Below, one piece after another: positions 7,290 through 12,711 of a DNA stretch of 12,711 bases. Positions within the stretch are counted from its first letter, which is position 1; the number at the start of each line of letters is the position of its first letter. The DNA lies in contig JALUYN010000335.1 in assembly GCA_027012915.1 (NCBI GenBank), positions 1 to 12,711 of the forward strand. Direction: 5' to 3'. The stretch is from Cellvibrionaceae bacterium (GTDB lineage: Bacteria; Pseudomonadota; Gammaproteobacteria; Pseudomonadales; Cellvibrionaceae). The notes beneath the pieces are model-generated. The model saw nothing but the letters and a program-made list of their open reading frames with translations, searched no databases and had not been told where the DNA came from. Position numbers and translations under genes: made by a program.

Positions 7290-8708
7290 CTATGGATTGA
7301 TGTTCTTTCCGCCGCCCAGATGCTCAGCCATAATGCCCGCAGACTGCTCATCAAGACGCTGAATCATAGTACGTGATAACGACGAAACCAGACTGTGCCC
7401 AAACAGCAATGGGATCGCCACCACCAGTCCCAGAACCGTTGTCACCAGCGCTTGAGAAATACCACTCGCCATCAATTTGGGATCGCCGCTACCAAACAGG
7501 CTGATCGCCTGAAAGGTGAGAATCATACCCGTGACCGTTCCCAACAGACCCAGCAACGGCGAGATCGCAGCCAACAACTTAATGAAGTTGTGCCCGCGCT
7601 CCAATGCCGGCACTTCAACCAGTACCGCTTCATCCAACTTGTATTGCATGGCCTCAGCACTGTCGTTGGCATCGGTGACATCGAGACGACGTTCCTGTCC
7701 CTGGAGAATCACGCGCCCCAGAGGATTGTTATCTTTAGGATCGACAAGATTATTGTGTTGCCGTCTGATGGAGAAAAACACCACACCGAGATACAGCAAA
7801 CGCCACAGCGTCAGCAACACTCCGAGCGCCCCCAAGCCGAGAATAATCAAACCGACAATTCCCCCCTGATCGATACGCTCTTTCAGAGAGGGTGTGTATG
7901 ACAGCATGCCCAACAGACTGCCTCCCGTTGGATCCACCGTCACCAGTTCCACATCTCCGGATGCAGCGCTTTCAAAACCAGCCACCGCATCGCGATAACG
8001 GCTAGCGGGTTGACGCTTCAACGCCAGCAGCTCACCCACTTCAGGAATGTACCGAAGAAACTCTCCCTCGCTCACCGCGGTGAAAGAACCAACGCGCAGC
8101 ACTTCTCTCTGTTGCGCCAGCCCCTCAACGCTCACCACCGGGGTTTCGATCGATTTGATCTTGGCCGCTGCAGTCATATCCTCCTGCAACAGCAACCACA
8201 GGTCTTCCATATCTTCGATGGTCGCCAGTTTTTTGCGCGATGCCAGCTCTTGCAGTCGCTCGCCGCGTTCGGGAAATTCAACGGTTGTCATCGACTCCTG
8301 CAACGCTGCGGAGACGTCTCCGGAAAACTCGTTGAAAATACTGTAGACGTCGCCCATCTCGCGAGTTCGGGTATCCAGTTGCTGCTGTAACTCGGCAATT
8401 TGCTGAGCGTTGGCCTCGGTAATCTTCTGCAGGGGATTATTGTGCTTCTGGGCCAGGCGAAATTCTCTGCGAGCTTTTTCGAGCAAACGCTTCTGTTGGT
8501 TTCTAGCCTGCAGAAATTCGCGCTCCCGTTTCTTTCCAATGGCCCGCTCTTGGCGCTGACGCTCTCGCACTGCGTTCAGCAGTTCATCCAGATTGGTAAT
8601 TTCCTCACTGGGTTTGGGGACCGGCTGTGCATTGGTCGTGTTTTGAGCCAGAGAATTCCCCGAGAACAACACGCAAACAACAAACAGTATCCATCGTAGA
8701 TTATTCAT
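7290..8708 (-). CDS. TtpC-like TonB2-system protein: exported N-terminal coiled coil fused to MotA/TolQ/ExbB domain
   Basis: The protein has 472 residues. A signal peptide (about 1-21, ending SLAQ) is followed by a charged, helical coiled-coil region (about 36-125) and a second soluble region to about 275. Membrane helices lie near 283-312, 377-402 and 418-440. The C-terminal part has the family signature SPLLGLLGTVTGMILTFQAI (383-402) and GISQALVTTVLGLVVAIPLL. This architecture and gene order match TtpC, described in Vibrio as an additional protein needed for TonB2-dependent but not TonB1-dependent uptake. Its long periplasmic part may help the short TonB2 or stabilise the motor; that is inference. 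The start is set by a GGAGAG ribosome site in the end of the upstream DUF3450 gene, 3 bases away. Many databases call it simply MotA/TolQ/ExbB proton channel protein. Confidence 0.9.
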   Translation of the reverse strand: MNNLRWILFVVCVLFSGNSLAQNTTNAQPVPKPSEEITNLDELLNAVRERQRQERAIGKKREREFLQARNQQKRLLEKARREFRLAQKHNNPLQKITEANAQQIAELQQQLDTRTREMGDVYSIFNEFSGDVSAALQESMTTVEFPERGERLQELASRKKLATIEDMEDLWLLLQEDMTAAAKIKSIETPVVSVEGLAQQREVLRVGSFTAVSEGEFLRYIPEVGELLALKRQPASRYRDAVAGFESAASGDVELVTVDPTGGSLLGMLSYTPSLKERIDQGGIVGLIILGLGALGVLLTLWRLLYLGVVFFSIRRQHNNLVDPKDNNPLGRVILQGQERRLDVTDANDSAEAMQYKLDEAVLVEVPALERGHNFIKLLAAISPLLGLLGTVTGMILTFQAISLFGSGDPKLMASGISQALVTTVLGLVVAIPLLFGHSLVSSLSRTMIQRLDEQSAGIMAEHLGGGKNINP

Positions 8709-8711
8709 CGC

Positions 8712-9461
8712 TTACTCTCCTCGCTGCATCGGCAAGTTCAACAACTGAGGAGCCAACTGATTACTGGCAACACGCATGGCTTGTTTGATTTTGCCATTCA
8801 TCGCTTCTGGCAACGACTGCCAACCTTGACCGTCCCAGTAGCCGCTGCGCTCGCCATCCAGACTTTGGTAATAGAGCGCCACTCGGCCGACTCGCAAGAA
8901 ATCAACGGACAGGGTTTCACCTTCCAGGGTCAGGTTATCGCGATAGGCCGCCAGTGTGCGGCCATAGTCGCTTTCCACCTGAAATGCCTCCAGCACCATG
9001 CGGTATTTATCGGGTACAGACAGAGAAGGGCTTTGCAGATTTTGTTTAAGCTGGACGATGGCGCTGATACGCTGCTCTTGCTGAAAAGGCAGATCCAGAA
9101 TCACAAACTTTTCCAGTGCGTCGGCCATGCTCATGATCAACGGCAGGATGCGCATTTGGGTGACATTGATATCGTTGAGCTGCTCGCGCAGAGATGCCAA
9201 CTCTACTTCTTGATTAGCTTTCAGCTGCTGCAACTGGGCATTGTAGGCGTCCTGATATTCCGTATTGCGCACAATGCGCTGATACTCTTCCAGCATGCGC
9301 TGGGTTTCCAGGGCCAACTTGTCTACCTTCTTCTGGGAGGCAATGGCGGACTGATTGGTTTTCTCAACCACCTCGAGACTGTCGCTGACACTGGCGGCCT
9401 GCACCAAACTGGTAGACGCCAGAAAAACCCCTACGATCAGAGGGAATCTAAAGAAATACAT
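8712..9461 (-). CDS. DUF3450 family exported coiled-coil protein, first gene of the TonB2 operon
   Basis: This 249-residue protein has a clear signal peptide (hydrophobic 3-20, cleavage after VQA at 22). A long heptad-rich coiled coil covers about 28-102 (for example AQLQQLKANQEVELASLREQL). A C-terminal part follows, with conserved-looking DYGRTLAAYR, LRVGRVALYYQS and YWDGQGW. These features fit DUF3450, a family of unknown biochemical function found almost only next to TtpC/ExbB2/ExbD2/TonB2 genes. It is therefore probably a periplasmic partner of the TtpC coiled coil. It overlaps no neighbour and ends 3 bases before the next start. Its ATG has no Shine-Dalgarno sequence and lies very near the predicted promoter. 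Confidence 0.9.
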   Translation of the reverse strand: MYFFRFPLIVGVFLASTSLVQAASVSDSLEVVEKTNQSAIASQKKVDKLALETQRMLEEYQRIVRNTEYQDAYNAQLQQLKANQEVELASLREQLNDINVTQMRILPLIMSMADALEKFVILDLPFQQEQRISAIVQLKQNLQSPSLSVPDKYRMVLEAFQVESDYGRTLAAYRDNLTLEGETLSVDFLRVGRVALYYQSLDGERSGYWDGQGWQSLPEAMNGKIKQAMRVASNQLAPQLLNLPMQRGE

Positions 9462-9475
9462 AGAACGTAATACTT

Positions 9476-9504
9476 TTATTATTAGAGTGACGCTAATGTA
9501 TCAA
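9476..9504 (-). promoter_or_regulatory. Possible promoter of the TonB2 operon
   Basis: On the minus strand TTGATA (9499-9504) is followed after 17 bases by TAATAA (9476-9481). The overlapping AATAAT (9478-9483) matches the -10 consensus better (5 of 6) but at a 15-base spacing. Either would start transcription about 8-10 bases before the ATG at 9461. The A/T-rich stretch around 9468-9483 contains short inverted TAATA/TATTA arms, but no convincing Fur box was found. Confidence 0.35.
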
Positions 9505-9564
9505 AAAAATGCCGGGAAACCAGCATTCGGAAGTAACTCGACGCAGAAAACCAACATCGAACTT

Positions 9565-9599
9565 CAGAGGTCGGAATAAGGAGTTTACTCCGACCTCTG
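9565..9599 (-). terminator. Perfect 11-bp stem-loop after the aminotransferase gene, probable transcription end
   Basis: CAGAGGTCGGA (9565-9575) is exactly complementary to TCCGACCTCTG (9589-9599), with a 13-base loop. It begins 10 bases past the stop codon at 9610, the normal place for a terminator of the gcdH/CoA-transferase/aminotransferase group. On neither strand is the stem followed directly by a run of T, so it could be a factor-assisted terminator or an mRNA 3'-end stabiliser rather than a classical intrinsic terminator. Confidence 0.55.
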
Positions 9600-9609
9600 G
9601 TACACCTAA

Positions 9610-10740
9610 TTACAGTCCGGCTTTATCCAGTGCGGATTCCAGATTCGCGACTGTACGGTCAATATTGTGCAGTTTGTCCAAACCAAACAAACCCAGTCGG
9701 AAGGTTTGAAATCCTTCAGGCTCATCGCACTGCAGTGGTACACCTGCTGCAATCTGCAGACCCAGCGCCAGGAATTTCTTACCGGTCTGAACCTCGGCAT
9801 CGCGGGTGTAGCTGACAACCACGCCAGGAGCCTCAAAACCTTCCGCGGCCACACTTTGGATTCCGCGAGCTTTGAGTAATGCCCGCACGCGATCACCGAG
9901 TTCCTGCTGTTCAGCTTTAACCTTATCAAAACCGTAATCGCGAGTTTCCAACATGGTGTCACGGAACTGGGTCAAAGCGTCAGTGGGCATGGTCGCGTGA
10001 TAGGCGTGACCACCATTCTCATAAGCTTCCATAATTTGGCGCCACTTTTTAAGATCGCAGGCGAAACTGGAGCTGGTGGTTTCAGCCATACGCGCTTCGG
10101 CTGCGTCATTCATCATGACCAAACCGCTACAAGGCGACGCACTCCAGCCTTTCTGCGGAGCACTGATCAGCACATCGACACCCAGCGCTTTCATATCCAC
10201 CCAGATGGTTCCGGAGGCGATACAATCCAGAACGAACAGACCACCCACAGAATGCACTGCATCGGCTACCGCTTTGATATAGTCGTTTGGCAGCATCATA
10301 CCTGAGGCGGTTTCTACGTGAGGTGCAAATACCATCGCCGGCTTCTCTGCCTTGATAGTTGCCACCACGTCCTCAATGGCTGCCGGAGCAAATGGCGACT
10401 GCACATCGTCCGATTGACGAGATGCCTTCATCACCACTGTTTCGGAAGCGATTGCACCCGCGTCGAGAATCTGGGTCCAACGGAAGCTAAACCAGCCATT
10501 GCGGATAATCAGACACTTTTGGTCGGTGGCAAATTGACGTGCCACGGCCTCCATAGCGTAGGTGCCACCACCGGGAACCACAGTCACACTGCTGGCGCTA
10601 TAAACCTGTTTTAGAGTTTCAGAAATGTCGTTCATGACCTTCTGAAACTTCTGGGACATATGGTTCAGCGAGCGATCGGTAAAAACCACGGAATATTCGA
10701 GCAATCCATCCGGATCTACATCGGGTAACAGGCCTGACAT
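9610..10740 (-). CDS. Class V PLP-dependent aminotransferase (alanine-glyoxylate aminotransferase family)
   Basis: The 376-residue length suits fold-type I class V aminotransferases. VVPGGGTYAMEAVARQF (54-70) forms the phosphate-binding start of the large domain, VLDCIASGT has Asp172 placed to contact the PLP ring nitrogen, and SAPQKGWSASP holds Lys197, the likely Schiff-base lysine. These positions follow the alanine/serine-glyoxylate aminotransferase family. The amino donor and acceptor cannot be told from the sequence, and annotation as alanine-glyoxylate aminotransferase would be by family only. The start has a good GGAG site 8 bases upstream. It lies 91 bases after the CoA-transferase on the same strand, so it may be co-transcribed with the glutarate genes or have its own promoter; nothing decisive is visible in that gap. 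It is probably cytoplasmic. Confidence 0.88.
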   Translation of the reverse strand: MSGLLPDVDPDGLLEYSVVFTDRSLNHMSQKFQKVMNDISETLKQVYSASSVTVVPGGGTYAMEAVARQFATDQKCLIIRNGWFSFRWTQILDAGAIASETVVMKASRQSDDVQSPFAPAAIEDVVATIKAEKPAMVFAPHVETASGMMLPNDYIKAVADAVHSVGGLFVLDCIASGTIWVDMKALGVDVLISAPQKGWSASPCSGLVMMNDAAEARMAETTSSSFACDLKKWRQIMEAYENGGHAYHATMPTDALTQFRDTMLETRDYGFDKVKAEQQELGDRVRALLKARGIQSVAAEGFEAPGVVVSYTRDAEVQTGKKFLALGLQIAAGVPLQCDEPEGFQTFRLGLFGLDKLHNIDRTVANLESALDKAGL

Positions 10741-10831
10741 GCGTTCTTCTCCAAAACAGGAATCAATTCAAGCCGGCAATTTTACAGGCTCCCGCCCAAT
10801 AAATCATGACTGAAAATAACGGTTTTCCCGA

Positions 10832-11980
10832 TTACTGCCATCGAGGATCGTGTTCACCCAAAGTCGGCGGTGCGGTGCGGTAGCTAACGGGTGTGCGAGA
10901 GAGTTTAATTGGGTTACCGGCCATGGCCACTGAGCCTCCCAGAGAGTGGGGCAAGGTAACCACCATATCGCGAGCCAGAATTTGGGGGTCGCTAAAGACT
11001 TCATCTACGTTATTGATGGGACCTGCTGGCACGCCTGCGTCTTCCAGGCGCTGCAACCAGTATGTCTTGCCGTTTGACAACAGTGCCCGCTGTAACAGAT
11101 CGACCAGGATCTCGCGGTTAGCGACTCGATCCTGATTTCTCAGAAAGCGAACATCGCTTTTTAGCTCTTCCAATCCCAGAACCTCCAGCAAGCGCTGGAA
11201 TTGCGCGTCATTGCCCACAGCGATAATGCAGTGCCCATCAGCGGTGGCGAACGCCTGATAGGGGACAATATTCGGATGGGCGTTGCCCAGACGGCTTGGC
11301 ACCTGCCCACCAACCAGATAATTGCTGGCCTGATTGGCCAGCGTTGCGGCGGTGACATCCAACAGTGCCAGGTCTACATGCTGACCGAGGCCCGAACGCT
11401 CGCGCTCCGCCAGTGCCGCGAGAATGCCATTGGCGGCATAGAGACCGGTCATAATATCCGTCAACGCCACCCCCACCTTCTGGGGCTCGCCTTCCGGCTC
11501 TCCTGTAACGCTCATCAAGCCACCCATGGCCTGCACCAGAAAATCGTATCCGGGCCGGTCTTTATAGGGGCCGGTTTGGCCAAATCCGGTAATGGAACAG
11601 TAGATCAGACGTGGATTTGTCTTGGCCAGACTTTGGTAATCGAGCCCGTAACGCTCCAATCCACCTACTTTAAAGTTCTCTAGAAGCACATCGGCCTCAC
11701 TGGCCAGTTGTCGAATCTGATCCTGCCCCTCAGCGGTCTGCATATCGATGGCGGCAGAGCGCTTATTGCGGTTGGCGCAGCTGAAATAGGCCGACTCGGC
11801 AGTGAGCTCCCCATCACCGTCGTGCAAAAAGGGAGGCCCCCACTTGCGGGTATCATCACCGCGCTGCGGGTGTTCCACCTTGATAACATCGGCACCAAAG
11901 TCGGCCAACATCTGACTAGCCCATGGCCCCGCTAACACGCGGGAGAGATCCAGAACTTTCAAGTGAGATAGAGCACCCAT
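10832..11980 (-). CDS. CaiB/BaiF family CoA-transferase, probably glutarate CoA-transferase (GcdG/SUGCT-like)
   Basis: This 382-residue class III CoA-transferase contains VLDLSRVLAGPWASQMLADFGADVIKVE (9-36), the usual family N-terminus. It also has ENFKVGGLERYGLDY, GPYKDRPGYDFLVQAMGGLM (137-156), and VGVALTD with Asp175 at the position of the catalytic aspartate that carries the acyl/CoA intermediate. It probably activates glutarate by taking CoA from succinyl-CoA or another acyl-CoA. The substrate is inferred from its place 27 bases after gcdH, the pairing seen for gcdH/gcdG in Pseudomonas and for mammalian SUGCT with glutarate metabolism. A strong AGGAGA site lies 5 bases before the ATG. 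Other dicarboxylates (for example itaconate or hydroxymethylglutarate) remain possible. Confidence 0.88.
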   Translation of the reverse strand: MGALSHLKVLDLSRVLAGPWASQMLADFGADVIKVEHPQRGDDTRKWGPPFLHDGDGELTAESAYFSCANRNKRSAAIDMQTAEGQDQIRQLASEADVLLENFKVGGLERYGLDYQSLAKTNPRLIYCSITGFGQTGPYKDRPGYDFLVQAMGGLMSVTGEPEGEPQKVGVALTDIMTGLYAANGILAALAERERSGLGQHVDLALLDVTAATLANQASNYLVGGQVPSRLGNAHPNIVPYQAFATADGHCIIAVGNDAQFQRLLEVLGLEELKSDVRFLRNQDRVANREILVDLLQRALLSNGKTYWLQRLEDAGVPAGPINNVDEVFSDPQILARDMVVTLPHSLGGSVAMAGNPIKLSRTPVSYRTAPPTLGEHDPRWQ

Positions 11981-12007
11981 AGATTTCTCCTGTGTCTGGA
12001 TCTGAGC

Positions 12008-12711
12008 TCAGAAAGACGCCAGGTCGGTTTGCGCACGCCCCAGAATCAAACCGTGAATATCGTGAGTCCCTTCATAGGTGTTCACGACTTCCAGATTGAC
12101 CATATGGCGCATAATGGGGAACTCATCAGAAATACCATTGCCCCCCAACATATCTCTTGCGGTGCGGGCTACCTCGAGCGCTTTACCGCAGGAGTTGCGT
12201 TTGATCAGGGAAATCAGATCCGGAGCGATTCCCCCCTCGTCCAACAACTGCCCGGCCCGGAAGCAACCTTGCAAGGCAAGACTAATCTCCGTTTGCATAT
12301 TGGCCAGTTTCATCTGCACCAACTGGTTGGCCGCCAGCGGCTTGCCAAACTGCTTTCGATCGAGCGTGTACTGACGAGCGGTATGCCAGCAATTTTCCGC
12401 CGCTCCAAGCGCGCCCCAGGCGATGCCGTAGCGGGCGTTATTGAGACAGCCAAATGGTCCTTTGAGTCCTTTCACATTGGGCAGCAGCTGCTCCTGGGAA
12501 ACGAACACCTCGTCCATGACGATCTCGCCAGTGATTGAAGCTCGCAGCGCCAATTTACCTTCAATCTTTGGCGCACTCAGCCCAGTCGTGCCTTTTTCCA
12601 GAATGAAACCGCGAATCTCACCGTCGTCGGTCTTGGCCCAGACCACAAACACATCGGCGATAGGGCTGTTGGATATCCACATTTTGCTGCCCGTAATACG
12701 GTAACCACCGT
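12008..12711 (-). CDS. gcdH: Glutaryl-CoA dehydrogenase, C-terminal part (cut by window edge)
   Basis: The frame is open to the window edge and gives the last 233 or so residues of a protein usually near 390-400, so the N-terminal helical domain is missing. The segment begins [16 protein letters not shown] and continues with [24 protein letters not shown] and [14 protein letters not shown] segments typical of GcdH. Near the end, [17 protein letters not shown] carries the catalytic base Glu (codon 12071-12073), matching Glu370 of the human enzyme. The enzyme oxidises and decarboxylates glutaryl-CoA to crotonyl-CoA, feeding electrons to ETF. The specific motifs separate it from general acyl-CoA dehydrogenases, although the residues for decarboxylation lie partly outside the window. 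It is first of the visible minus-strand group, followed by the CoA-transferase that would make its substrate. Confidence 0.94.
   Translation of the reverse strand, partial: GGYRITGSKMWISNSPIADVFVVWAKTDDGEIRGFILEKGTTGLSAPKIEGKLALRASITGEIVMDEVFVSQEQLLPNVKGLKGPFGCLNNARYGIAWGALGAAENCWHTARQYTLDRKQFGKPLAANQLVQMKLANMQTEISLALQGCFRAGQLLDEGGIAPDLISLIKRNSCGKALEVARTARDMLGGNGISDEFPIMRHMVNLEVVNTYEGTHDIHGLILGRAQTDLASF

Noticed and set aside
7395..7901. 168-codon open frame on the plus strand
   Set aside because: It lies opposite the MotA/ExbB domain of the TtpC-like gene; Gln/Arg/His-rich translation with no recognisable domain.
8781..9470. 229-codon open frame on the plus strand
   Set aside because: It is antisense to the DUF3450 gene, which has a signal peptide, coiled coil, operon context and known neighbours. 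The plus-strand translation is rich in His/Gln/Leu as typical of a shadow frame and resembles no family I know.
9462..9510. Fur box upstream of the TonB2 operon
   Set aside because: Iron control is common for TonB systems, so it was looked for. The A/T-rich stretch has only half-site similarity to GATAATGATAATCATTATC, so no call is made.
10741..10831. Promoter or terminator between the CoA-transferase and aminotransferase genes
   Set aside because: A TGTAAAAT -10-like sequence is present on the minus strand, but no acceptable -35 at 16-18 bases and no stable hairpin were found.
1..12711. CRISPR array, tRNA/rRNA, insertion sequence, toxin-antitoxin or phage defence system
   Set aside because: No regularly spaced repeats, tRNA-like cloverleaf, transposase or terminal repeats, or defence-type proteins were seen; all long frames are accounted for by metabolic, signalling and TonB genes.

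Overview
The window looks like chromosomal DNA of a free-living gammaproteobacterium, probably a marine or environmental one of the Cellvibrionales/Alteromonadales kind. This is inferred from a YdiJ close to the E. coli protein in length and sequence, a Vibrio/Shewanella-type TonB2 operon, and Pseudomonas-like glutarate genes. There is no sign of a phage, plasmid, insertion sequence, CRISPR array or RNA gene. It reads as ordinary core/accessory chromosome.

Layout. (1) 1-126 (+) is the last 41 codons of a GGDEF (diguanylate cyclase-type) protein. A small PilZ-domain protein (189-563, -) converges on it, so the left edge is a cyclic-di-GMP pair. (2) 683-3736 (+) is ydiJ, a FAD/4Fe-4S D-2-hydroxyglutarate dehydrogenase, transcribed divergently from pilZ. 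(3) 3737-3829 is a long imperfect palindrome between convergent genes. It is followed by a T tract on the minus strand and probably terminates the next operon. (4) 9461 down to 3837 (-) is a compact six-gene operon: DUF3450 coiled-coil protein, TtpC-like MotA/TolQ/ExbB protein with a periplasmic N-terminal part, ExbB2, ExbD2, TonB2, and an exported TPR protein. (5) 12711 down to 9610 (-) is a second minus-strand group: glutaryl-CoA dehydrogenase (cut by the window edge), a CaiB/BaiF CoA-transferase, and a class V aminotransferase, ending at a hairpin at 9565-9599.

How the genes work together. The six-gene operon should build a proton-motive-force-driven inner-membrane motor that energises outer-membrane TonB-dependent receptors. 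DUF3450 and TtpC-like proteins are accessory parts of this TonB2-type system, and the TPR protein probably sits in the periplasm with it. The CoA-transferase and GcdH convert glutarate through glutaryl-CoA to crotonyl-CoA, the end of one lysine catabolic branch. YdiJ oxidises D-2-hydroxyglutarate to 2-oxoglutarate, the end of the other branch in Pseudomonas. The two lie on either side of the TonB operon but are not co-transcribed.

The most interesting observation is that the last TonB-operon protein carries, after its TPR array, a C-terminal segment resembling the GyrI-like/AraC effector-binding fold. That would be an unusual ligand-binding-type module in a probably periplasmic TonB accessory protein.
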